From IMG/VR virus record IMGVR_UViG_3300042452_000147, positions 1 through 41,234 of that record: a stretch of DNA of 41,234 nucleotides. One strand, 5' to 3'. Source of the stretch: a virus. Under the pieces are notes generated by a model that saw only the letters and a program-made list of their open reading frames with translations, ran no database searches and had not been told where the DNA came from. Positions within the stretch are counted from its first letter, which is position 1; every line of letters starts with the position of its first letter. Position numbers and translations under genes: made by a program. This document shows, in pieces, positions 28,991 through 36,422 of the stretch.

Positions 28991-31518
28991 TACGCTGCCA
29001 CCTTTCCGCCGTCGTCAATCTTGCGGGTATTCTTCGCCGTCTCTTCAGCCGCCTTCGCAGTGCGTTCCGCGAGCGAACTGCCGCCGAACACGCTGCCGAG
29101 GTTGAGCGATGAGAAGGTGCCGGCGACTTGCCCCATGCTCTGTGCCGACTGGGCACCGGCCGCATCAGCGCCAGCCGTCGCAGCCTTCTCGCTCGGCGAT
29201 GCACCCATTGAGCTAGTCGCCTTGCTGATCCGCTCCTGTGCATCGTCAATGGCATTCTCAAGGATGCCTGCCTGATTGCTCGTCAGGCGACCGCTTGAGT
29301 TCAGAGCGTCAAACTGCCCGTAGAGATCAGCCAGCTGATCCAGCGACGTTGCGTTCTCAACTTCCTTGAGCAGATCAGCGAACTGCTCGCCCATGACTCT
29401 CCGTTCCTTGCCACGCCGTGACGTAGCACCGACGTTCTCTTCTGCCGCCTGCGTGTCGCTGCGCCGCCTGTCGGAACGCCTAGCGTTCTCGGCTTGCCGC
29501 TCGTCCTTGGTTGCCTGTGCATCCTCCCTGATTCCCTTTTCGCGATCCTTGCGGTCCTTCTCTGCCTGCCTGTTCTGCTCGTCAGCCTTGGCAGTCCTGC
29601 CCTCGATGCCCGGTCGCTCCTGCCGTCGCTGTTCAGCACGGGCAGCATTCTTGTCCTTGATCTTTTGAATCCGCTCCTTTGTGTCCTTCGCACCCGTAAT
29701 GAATCCCTGCACCCTCGTCCATGCGATTTGGATGCCTGCCACGAGGTTGTCAAACGTCGCCATCACGCCGTTAGCGATGTTGTCAAAGAAGCCCATAATG
29801 AAGGCACCCATCGTGTTCAGCAGGGCAGCGGAGTCTGTGTAAATCTTGTCCCATGCGATGTAGATGCCCGAGCCGATGTCGGTGAACACGTCTTGAAACG
29901 CTGCCACCCACGGATCAACGTAGGACATCAACGCTTCAGTGCCACGCAGCCAGCCGGCGACAAGCCCAGCCCAGAGGACGTCCATAGCACCGGACAGGTC
30001 GCCGGCAGCGACAGCTTCGTAGACGCCGTTGAAGGTGGTCGTGGCTGTGGCGGCGAGGTCGCCTAGGACGACGATGCCGTCAGCCACTGCTGCACCAAAA
30101 CCCTCGCCGATGGCTCCTGCCGCCTGTTGGACGAGAGAAGCCACCGGGCCGAGGGCCGCACCTATCTGGTCTTTAAACTTGTAGAGAGCAAAGACCGCCG
30201 CACCGATGCCAGCCGCAACCAGCAGCACCGGGCTAGCAAGGGCAGAAAAGAGACCGAAGCCCTTCAAGACAAGACCGATGGAGCCGCTCAACGCCTGCAA
30301 CGAATACCCTACAGTCACCATTGCAGCACCGATGCCAATGGCTGCGGCGGCAACTTGAGCAAACAAGACGACGGCTTCCTTATTGTCAGTCGCCAGCTTC
30401 GTCAGCCCGTCGATGAATCCCGTGATGAACGGCAACGCACCCGCAAGAGCCGGTGCCACTGCATCCGTGATGGCAATAGCCATCCGCTGCATTGCCGCCA
30501 GCACGCTACCGAACGAGCCAGCCAGGCCCGACATCACTAACTTGTACTTCTCGCCCACTGGCAGGGCGGATGCCATCGCTTCACGCATCTTGGTGAATCC
30601 ATCCACGCCTTCAGAAGCGAGAATCGACGCGGCACGAATGGCGTCCGCACCGAAGATGCGGCGGAAGATGTCATCCTTCGCTGTCTGGTCTAGGCCTCCC
30701 ATCGCTTGATTGAGCGTGCCGATGATTTCCACCATCGGCTTCATTTGCCCGTCAGCGCCACGAAACGAGGCGACCGAAAGCCCGAGTTGGTTAAGGGCAC
30801 CCACGGCATCGTCAGCCGGTGCCATCAGCCGCATCAGCATCGTCTTGACGCTGGTGCCGGCGTCGCTGCCCTTCACGCCGTTGTTGGCGAGGATTGCCAG
30901 CGTCGCCGACAAGTCCTCAATGCTCTGCCCAGCTAGGCCGGCGACGGCAGACGACATTGAGAACGCTTCCGACATCTGAGCGATAGACGTGCTTGACGCA
31001 TCCGCAGCCGAGGACAACGCATTGGCGGCGACATCTGACGACACCTTGAACACGTTCATGGCGTCCGACATCACCACAGACGCCTGGGCAACGTCCATCT
31101 CGCCGACCTTGGCAAACTCCATCGCAGTCTTGCCGGCACCGCCAAGGACAGCATCAAGCGACATGCCTGCCTTCAGCAGTTCAAGCATGCCCTGTGCGGC
31201 TTCTGTCGGCCCGACGCCGAGAGCCTGCGACATCGCCATGGACGACGCCTTGATCTGGTCGATCTGCGCCGATGTCGCACCAGTGCTCGCCCGTATGTTG
31301 AGCAGCGTGGACTCAAACGCTGCACCCTGACGCACGGCAGCGGCAATCGGTGCCGCCATGCCGATGCCAGCAGCAGCAAGCTTGCCGCCACCAGAGACAA
31401 GTGACCCGCCCATGCTGGCGAGCGACTTGTTGACCTTGTTCAGCGCCGAGAAGAATTTGCGAGGATCGGCGCCGATCTCAACAAACACGCCGCCCGCTCT
31501 AACTGCTCCAGCGCTCAT
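28990..31518 (-). CDS. Tape measure protein (TP901-like)
   Basis: 842 aa. The N-terminal region has the TP901-type core (FESTLLNIRASTGATSAQID, then ALGVGPTEAAQGMLELLKAG and LAILANNGVKGSDAGTSVKT). Hydrophobic stretches (about 360-470) and a long charged coiled coil rich in Lys/Arg/Glu/Asp (about 620-730) follow. It sets tail length and is delivered at infection. By the usual ratio of about 1.5 angstrom per residue the tail would be roughly 120 nm, an estimate only. The ATG overlaps the stop of the chaperone's frameshift extension (ATGA, 31515-31518). Confidence 0.95.
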   Translation of the reverse strand: MSAGAVRAGGVFVEIGADPRKFFSALNKVNKSLASMGGSLVSGGGKLAAAGIGMAAPIAAAVRQGAAFESTLLNIRASTGATSAQIDQIKASSMAMSQALGVGPTEAAQGMLELLKAGMSLDAVLGGAGKTAMEFAKVGEMDVAQASVVMSDAMNVFKVSSDVAANALSSAADASSTSIAQMSEAFSMSSAVAGLAGQSIEDLSATLAILANNGVKGSDAGTSVKTMLMRLMAPADDAVGALNQLGLSVASFRGADGQMKPMVEIIGTLNQAMGGLDQTAKDDIFRRIFGADAIRAASILASEGVDGFTKMREAMASALPVGEKYKLVMSGLAGSFGSVLAAMQRMAIAITDAVAPALAGALPFITGFIDGLTKLATDNKEAVVLFAQVAAAAIGIGAAMVTVGYSLQALSGSIGLVLKGFGLFSALASPVLLVAAGIGAAVFALYKFKDQIGAALGPVASLVQQAAGAIGEGFGAAVADGIVVLGDLAATATTTFNGVYEAVAAGDLSGAMDVLWAGLVAGWLRGTEALMSYVDPWVAAFQDVFTDIGSGIYIAWDKIYTDSAALLNTMGAFIMGFFDNIANGVMATFDNLVAGIQIAWTRVQGFITGAKDTKERIQKIKDKNAARAEQRRQERPGIEGRTAKADEQNRQAEKDRKDREKGIREDAQATKDERQAENARRSDRRRSDTQAAEENVGATSRRGKERRVMGEQFADLLKEVENATSLDQLADLYGQFDALNSSGRLTSNQAGILENAIDDAQERISKATSSMGASPSEKAATAGADAAGAQSAQSMGQVAGTFSSLNLGSVFGGSSLAERTAKAAEETAKNTRKIDDGGKVAA

Positions 31519-32254
31519 ACGTGTTTCTGCCAGTCCTTGCCGAACAGCCTAGCCAGGTCTTCCGGCGTGGCCTGCCGTGGCTTGGGCTGCTTGGCGTATG
31601 GGTTGAGTTTTCGCGGGTCTACTCTCGGGCTGTGCTTGTCTCGGTTTATATTCGCGTTTTGCGCCAACAGGTTGGCGGTGTGCCACCATTGATGCTCTAG
31701 GCGGCTGTCACGAGCGGCGAAGAGTTGCCTGACGGTCCACTTGCCGGGATGGATTCCGAGGATTCCAGCGGCTTCCCAGATGGCGTCCCAGATTGACCTG
31801 CGAGCTTCTCCACCGTCGCCGCCTTCAGCCCCGCCTCCGCTCTGTCGAGCATCTCGCTTTGCACTTCGTCCATCTTTGTTGCGAGAAGCCCGATCATCGA
31901 CCGGAGGCGCGGCGGGAAAAAATCGACAAGCTCGGCCTCCAACGCTTTCGTCGCCGCATCAAGAGCGTCGCCGCGAAGACCCTCAAAGAAGTCCTCACGA
32001 CTCAGCCCCTTGGCTTCAATCTGCTTGGTCAGCATGGCGTAAAGCACTTCGCCGATCTTTGCGTACTGGCTCCGCAGCACCTGAAACGTCTGCGTGACGC
32101 CAGCAGCATCGACCATGTCGAAAGGCTGCGGCCTACGCTCGCCGGTCGCCTCGTCAACGACGTCAATGGTGACGTTGTCCCGTACGCGAAGCGCTGACCC
32201 TACGGTCAACGCCAGACGCCACGGCCTGCCCTCGTCGTCTTTGAACTCACGCAC
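31515..32254 (-). CDS. Tail assembly chaperone GT, -1 frameshift product
   Basis: Reading zero frame from 32254, slipping -1 at TTTTTTC (31916-31922) and continuing in the new frame gives a 246-residue fusion with no stop until TGA at 31515-31517. The extension begins with a Pro/Asp/Gly-rich linker, then RSIWDAIWEAAGILGIHPGK and WTVRQLFAARDSRLEHQWW, ending KDWQKHV. Gene position (between tail tube and tape measure), the slippery heptamer and the ATGA overlap with the tape measure start match the G/GT system of lambda-like phages. The T part has no start codon of its own. Confidence 0.8.
31697..32254 (-). CDS. Tail assembly chaperone G
   Basis: 185 aa from a GTG at 32254, which follows AGGGGGTG; an ATG eight codons upstream is less well placed. 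It begins REFKDDEGRPWRLALTVGSA and is largely helical and acidic, with ALEAELVDFFPPRLRSMIGL covering the frameshift site. It binds the tape measure protein and recruits tail-tube subunits during assembly. The zero-frame tail after the slip site is Ser/Pro-rich and looks less constrained. Confidence 0.82.
   Translation of the reverse strand: MREFKDDEGRPWRLALTVGSALRVRDNVTIDVVDEATGERRPQPFDMVDAAGVTQTFQVLRSQYAKIGEVLYAMLTKQIEAKGLSREDFFEGLRGDALDAATKALEAELVDFFPPRLRSMIGLLATKMDEVQSEMLDRAEAGLKAATVEKLAGQSGTPSGKPLESSESIPASGPSGNSSPLVTAA
31916..31922 (-). other. Slippery heptamer T TTT TTC for -1 frameshifting
   Basis: In the zero frame the codons are GAT TTT TTC; T TTT TTC fits X XXY YYZ exactly. The -1 frame is open from here to the chaperone extension stop. 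No downstream pseudoknot was worked out. Confidence 0.8.
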
Positions 32255-32267
32255 GCTGCACCCCCTG

Positions 32268-32630
32268 CTATCGCACAAGTCTCGGATCGGTCATACGCCC
32301 CTCTAGCTGAAACGTCGCCACGCCATCAATCGGGTCTGTCTCACTTATGCCTGTCATTACGGCGAGAAACCCAAACCCAGCGGCACCGCCAGCTACTTGA
32401 AACGTCCCGCCCGTGTGCATCTTCTGAAACGCCGTGCCGAGGTCGGCGTCGTCGTTCAGTTCAACGCTCACGGTGCATTCGTACCCCGTGCTGTAGGTCG
32501 CTGCGTACCTGCTGCCGTACGGGTTGACGTCAATGGTGCGAGCAGACTCTGTCAGCGTCACGTTGCGAGCGCTGAAGATGCGGCCTCCATCCAGCGTGAT
32601 GGTGCAGTCCTTCCCCAGCGTGATCGCCAT
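32268..32630 (-). CDS. Tail-tube-like protein, paralogue 3
   Basis: 120 aa opening with MAITLGKDCTITLDGG. Beta-rich, with CTVSVELNDDADLGTAFQKM and DPIDGVATFQLEGRM near the end. The shared MAITLGKD start and similar strand order tie it to the next two genes. It is next to the chaperone gene, the usual place of the main tube protein. Start overlaps the previous stop by one base (TAATG). Confidence 0.75.
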   Translation of the reverse strand: MAITLGKDCTITLDGGRIFSARNVTLTESARTIDVNPYGSRYAATYSTGYECTVSVELNDDADLGTAFQKMHTGGTFQVAGGAAGFGFLAVMTGISETDPIDGVATFQLEGRMTDPRLVR

Positions 32631-32968
32631 TAGAATTCCTTTAGCGTCACGGAATAGACCACGGCCCCATCAATTGACACCGCCTCCGACACGCTCATCA
32701 CCGAATACGAGCCGGAAGTGCCGGCAGCGTTGAGAGACGCGAGCAGCCCGTCAGGATCGTGGCACTCGATTTCCCACGTCTTCGTGGTGAAGCCAGCCTT
32801 GGAAGCCTTGCGGCCAGGAGTGCCGCTAGTGCCGCCGACGTTGCTGCGATTGCTGATGTCAATCGTCTCGCACTCCTCGGTGTACGTCGCCGAGATAACG
32901 CCTTCAATCGCATTCCCCCCTGTGGGTGTCGGAATGCCAGTACCGTCCTTGCCAAGCGTGATAGCCAT
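32630..32968 (-). CDS. Tail-tube-like protein, paralogue 2
   Basis: 112 aa, MAITLGKDGTGIPTPTGGNA at the start, then KTWEIECHDPDGLLASLNAA and SIDGAVVYSVTLKEF at the end. The end strand parallels DPIDGVATFQLEG and LDGIITFTVSG in its neighbours, indicating one fold. It is clearly diverged, so the three copies probably have distinct roles (tube, tube initiation or decoration). Confidence 0.75.
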   Translation of the reverse strand: MAITLGKDGTGIPTPTGGNAIEGVISATYTEECETIDISNRSNVGGTSGTPGRKASKAGFTTKTWEIECHDPDGLLASLNAAGTSGSYSVMSVSEAVSIDGAVVYSVTLKEF

Positions 32969-33004
32969 GCGTGATTGTTCCTGTGCGTGTGTGGTGAATT
33001 AGTC

Positions 33005-33331
33005 CTATGCCGTGCGTGAGCCGCTGACGGTGAAGGTGATGATTCCGTCGAGTGGCTGAGACTTGGCAATGTTTGTGCAGATGTAGGTGGCGTCGCCGGT
33101 CTTCGTTCCGCTGATGGTGAACGTGCCGCCGATGGTGACGCTCGGTTCGTCAACGCACTCAAGCTCAATCGTCTGCTCGATAAGAGCCTTGCGGAACTTG
33201 CGGGACGTGTCGCCGAACTTCGTGACGTCCACGTCGCTGGCTGAGTTTGTGACTGTGCAAGAACGGGCATTGGCAACGCCCGAAATAGCCACGTCTTTAC
33301 CGAGCGTGACTTCAACTGTGCCTACGGCCAT
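33005..33331 (-). CDS. Tail-tube-like protein, paralogue 1
   Basis: 108 aa. The VEVTLGKDVAISG start is related to MAITLGKD of the following two genes, displaced by six residues. The rest is a compact beta fold (IELECVDEPSVTIGGTFTIS, QPLDGIITFTVSGS). It is the first of the tandem trio and follows the neck genes. The gap 33332-33420 has no gene. Confidence 0.75.
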   Translation of the reverse strand: MAVGTVEVTLGKDVAISGVANARSCTVTNSASDVDVTKFGDTSRKFRKALIEQTIELECVDEPSVTIGGTFTISGTKTGDATYICTNIAKSQPLDGIITFTVSGSRTA

Positions 33332-33420
33332 GTGGTGTCCTCGTGTGCGAGTGCCAGCGGTGCGGCTGGTTCGCTCACGGTATGGGCAGCAGGGCGGAAT
33401 CTAGACCGGGTATGCCGTGG

Positions 33421-34245
33421 CTAGTTCTTCGCCAGCTGGTCTTTCCACTTCTTGTTGGCTTTTTGGATGGCGAGATCCACACGCCTAGACCCTGCCATGT
33501 ACGGGCGAGCCGGATAGCGTGCCATCCGAGTGATTGTGGTGCGTTCCCAGTTGCGGCTGTGCTTAAATCGCCCGGCCTTGTCGATCTGCCAGATGAGTGC
33601 GCCGTACTCGTGCTGGTTGCGTTGCGGCAACGCACTTGTGAATCTCCCCCGCTCGTCTCGACCCTGCCTGCCGTTTCCACGCTGGCGCAGGTACGCATTG
33701 CGCGCAGCCCCGACGCCGATCCTCCAAGCGGTTTGCTTGACCGTGCCGCCGAACTGGTGCAGCTGCGCCAGCCAGGGTCGCGTCTTGTACGTTCCGATCA
33801 CGGCTGTCATTCGGGCAGGATCAAAGAAGTTTACAATGTCGTTGTAGATAAACTTCCTTGGCGCCCACGACTTAATCGGTTGGCCCGCCGGCCGAGGCTC
33901 GCCGGCAGAGTAGCCGGTGATGTCTAGGTACAGCCCGCCCACGAACTCAGTCGGTTTGCCACGCCCGAGCCTCTTGCGTGAGGCTGCGCTGACCTTGCCC
34001 TTGCCACGCCCGATGCCAGCCTTGGCTTCCTGCTTGATGTCCTTGCCGAGCATCGACAGAACGCGAGCGTTCATTTTGCCGATCATCCGGCTGACTTTCG
34101 GCTTGTCGAAGAAGCTCCCGCGAATGCTCGCCCGCAGCCTCAGCCGCCCGAGCGTATCGCCTGACATCTCACGGCGATTGCCGCCGACCATGCCGGGACG
34201 GATAAATGCACGGCTCATGCCAGAAAGCATTGACGGCATAGCCAC
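33421..34245 (-). CDS. HK97 gp10-like neck / minor tail protein
   Basis: 274 aa, basic. The C-terminal part has the pattern of the gp10-like head-tail joining proteins: LHQFGGTVKQTAWRIG, then RMARYPARPYMAGS followed by AIQKANKKWKDQL. The basic N-terminal half (RKRLGRGKPTEFVGG and others) is longer than usual. It probably forms part of the head-tail interface. It lies between the terminator-like gene and the tail-tube genes. Confidence 0.75.
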   Translation of the reverse strand: MAMPSMLSGMSRAFIRPGMVGGNRREMSGDTLGRLRLRASIRGSFFDKPKVSRMIGKMNARVLSMLGKDIKQEAKAGIGRGKGKVSAASRKRLGRGKPTEFVGGLYLDITGYSAGEPRPAGQPIKSWAPRKFIYNDIVNFFDPARMTAVIGTYKTRPWLAQLHQFGGTVKQTAWRIGVGAARNAYLRQRGNGRQGRDERGRFTSALPQRNQHEYGALIWQIDKAGRFKHSRNWERTTITRMARYPARPYMAGSRRVDLAIQKANKKWKDQLAKN

Positions 34246-34248
34246 CTC

Positions 34249-34716
34249 CTACGGTGCAGGCGTCGGCAGCGTGTTGCTTTCAAACACCCGGTACGTCGCC
34301 GTGATCACAGCCCGCCAGACGTTCCGCTCAGTCAGTGCGTCGTCGGGATTCAGGTCAATGCTGACCGTCTGCGGGCTCGTGACGCCAGCCGGCCACGTGA
34401 CGCCAGCGCCAAACGAATGAGCACGCACCTGGAGCATGACGCTGTCTGCTAGGTCGAGCATGCCATCAACCTCTGCATCAGTGCTCACATGCCGCCCGAC
34501 GAACACAGACACCGTGTAGTCCACCTGCATCACCTGCCGGCTGATGCGAGTGACGTCAGCATTGCCGGGAACGACGAACACGCGAGGCGATGCCATTGCA
34601 TCGACGTCCACGTTCGCCCAGTTCTTACGCTCCACGACCGTGGACGTGATGCCCCACGTCACGGACTGCAAGCCAGTGGCGAGGCTGTCGGCGAGTGCTC
34701 GAAGTGTGCTGCTCAT
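34249..34716 (-). CDS. Putative tail terminator / head-tail completion protein
   Basis: 155 aa. An N-terminal helix (LRALADSLATGLQSVTWG) is followed by paired strands (PRVFVVPGNADVTRISRQ, MQVDYTVSVFVGR) and a helix DAEVDGMLDLADSVMLQVRA, then NVWRAVITATYRVFE. The helix-strand pattern and position just before the gp10-like gene fit tail terminators. The call relies on layout, not on a diagnostic motif. Confidence 0.65.
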   Translation of the reverse strand: MSSTLRALADSLATGLQSVTWGITSTVVERKNWANVDVDAMASPRVFVVPGNADVTRISRQVMQVDYTVSVFVGRHVSTDAEVDGMLDLADSVMLQVRAHSFGAGVTWPAGVTSPQTVSIDLNPDDALTERNVWRAVITATYRVFESNTLPTPAP

Positions 34717-34719
34717 GTA

Positions 34720-34905
34720 TCACCCAAAAGCGTTGACAATCGCCCGACCAATCACCCACCGCATCGCTGCCTGCCCAGCCCGTGCCGCTACCACGCCAGC
34801 GGCGACGAGTTCCCAGACGTTGTTGCCTGCGTAAGCGTACTGCCTGCCGTTTTGCGTGGAGGTCTGGCCGACAGTGAGGTTACTTGTGGGAAAGCTGAAT
34901 GGCAT
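34720..34905 (-). CDS. Short paralogue of a fibre N-terminal adapter
   Basis: 61 aa. Its first 36 residues (MPFSFPTSNLTVGQTSTQNG, then a Tyr/Asn segment and VWELVAA) are a diverged copy of the N-terminus of the next gene upstream in the transcript (34911-36098). The rest is a small helical tail (QAAMRWVIGRAIVNAFG). It may be a remnant of a duplicated fibre gene or a short virion adapter. Confidence 0.65.
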   Translation of the reverse strand: MPFSFPTSNLTVGQTSTQNGRQYAYAGNNVWELVAAGVVAARAGQAAMRWVIGRAIVNAFG

Positions 34906-34910
34906 GCGTG

Positions 34911-36098
34911 TTACTCCGTGGGTGGCGTGAACGTGGTGCCGTCTGGGTAGCGGCAGGCGTTGGTGACGCGGAAGTCATCGATGTAGCCGTCAAACCACCT
35001 GAAGCCGCCAAAGCCGCCGACATACATTACGTTATCAACGGACGCAGCTATCTGTGACCTCGGCCCATACGGCAAGCTGTTGTGCGCCTCAACGCCGTCT
35101 ACATAGATGCGGTGCGTTGTGCCCTGCTTCACAAAAGCGATGTGATGCCACTCAGACCGCGACGGCAGCGGAAAACTCAGGTTTGTACCATCGCTCACGG
35201 ACATCGTAGGTGGATTCGAGCCTCCTTCATTAATCATAAACTGACCTCCACCGGCTGTTTCTATCCTCCACAGGCACGAATCTGGCTTAATCAGAAATCC
35301 ATAACAGCCAGACGTGCATGGGTTGAAATACGCCCAGCATTCGACGGTAAAGTCGCTGGAAAAGTTCGGCACGCCGTTGGCGATTGCGATGCCGCCGTAA
35401 GAAAAGTTTGTCGCACTGCCGGTGCCGTACTTTTTCACGCTTGTTGTGACGGCAGTTGCATTGAGCGTCGTGATGGTCTTGGGGCTTTGCGACGAGTCAG
35501 TGAACGTCTGCGAGCCGTTTGAGCCGTTCATTCGCAGATAGGCTACGACGCTGCTCGCAAAAGCGTCAGACACAGGCGTCGAGGTTGCGGTGCTGCTCCA
35601 CGCGCCTTGGCCTGCCCCGTTTACCGCTGCCACGCGAAACACATACGCCGTGCCGTTGTTCAAGGAAGTGACAGTCGCGCTTGTGGTCGCAGAAGTCTCA
35701 TCACTGAATGTCGTCCACGTCGACCCTGAGTCCGACGAATACTGGACGATGTAATCTGTGACCGGGGCTTGTGCAATCACGCCGGTCGGCGCTGTCCACG
35801 ACACGGCAGCCTGCGCGTTGCCAGCCGTCGCTGTTACGCCGGTTGGTGCGGATGGCACAAACAAGGCCCGCAGCACAGCGTCGGCCCCGCCAGTCGCGGA
35901 CAAGACGCCGTCAGCGATTGACAGGCCCGAGCCGACCTTCACTCCGCCTAGCGTTGACTCCGAAGCAGTCGGCAGCTGGAACGAGCCGCCGCCACTCGCG
36001 GCGACGAGTTCCCACGCCGCGCCGCTCCACGAATAGGTGCGTCCGTTTTGCGTGGAGGTCTGGCCCACGGTGGGGGATGATGGAAAGCTGAATGGCAT
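34911..36098 (-). CDS. Tail fibre/adhesin with FN3 and LamG-like domains
   Basis: 395 aa. An adapter start (MPFSFPSSPTVGQTSTQNGR) leads to a fibronectin type III domain (APTGVTATAGNAQAAVSWTA to AAVNGAGQGAWSSTA, about 90-180) and a concanavalin/LamG-like domain (about 185-395: FTVECWAYFNPCTSGCYGF, WHHIAFVKQGTTHRIYVDG, FDGYIDDFRVTNACRYPDGT). LamG-like domains often bind sugars or proteins, so this is a host-recognition candidate. ATG overlaps are absent; spacing to neighbours is short. Confidence 0.85.
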   Translation of the reverse strand: MPFSFPSSPTVGQTSTQNGRTYSWSGAAWELVAASGGGSFQLPTASESTLGGVKVGSGLSIADGVLSATGGADAVLRALFVPSAPTGVTATAGNAQAAVSWTAPTGVIAQAPVTDYIVQYSSDSGSTWTTFSDETSATTSATVTSLNNGTAYVFRVAAVNGAGQGAWSSTATSTPVSDAFASSVVAYLRMNGSNGSQTFTDSSQSPKTITTLNATAVTTSVKKYGTGSATNFSYGGIAIANGVPNFSSDFTVECWAYFNPCTSGCYGFLIKPDSCLWRIETAGGGQFMINEGGSNPPTMSVSDGTNLSFPLPSRSEWHHIAFVKQGTTHRIYVDGVEAHNSLPYGPRSQIAASVDNVMYVGGFGGFRWFDGYIDDFRVTNACRYPDGTTFTPPTE

Positions 36099-36099
36099 G

Positions 36100-36414
36100 T
36101 TAGTTTCCTAGTTCGATGTACACTGCGCCCGACGAATCCCATCTGTACACGCGGCTGTAGTCACGCGAGACGTACAACACGCCCGCCGACCCCGTGGCGG
36201 GAAATCCTGCGGTTGTGGTTGCCTCGAAAATCTCTGTGACGCTTGAGCCGCCGCCGCCGAGCGTCACGCTGACGATGTTGCCAGAGGCGTCCTTGGTAAA
36301 CATCGCCGGGTTTTCGGCAGTCCACCGGATCGCAAGCTCGTGCGTGTCAAGGTCGCTCGTGAGCGGCACGCTGTTCGCGGTATATGAACGCTTGGGTTTG
36401 ATGCGATTTGGCAT
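36100..36414 (-). CDS. Small tail-fibre-associated protein
   Basis: 104 aa. RIKPKRSYTANSVPLTSDLD, HELAIRWTAENPAMFTKDAS and GNIVSVTLGG follow a pattern common at the N-terminus of phage tail fibres (a peptide linking to the virion). SRVYRWDSSGAVYIELG closes a small beta domain. It is one of a series of short fibre modules in this cassette. Confidence 0.75.
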   Translation of the reverse strand: MPNRIKPKRSYTANSVPLTSDLDTHELAIRWTAENPAMFTKDASGNIVSVTLGGGGSSVTEIFEATTTAGFPATGSAGVLYVSRDYSRVYRWDSSGAVYIELGN

Positions 36415-36422
36415 GGTTCACC

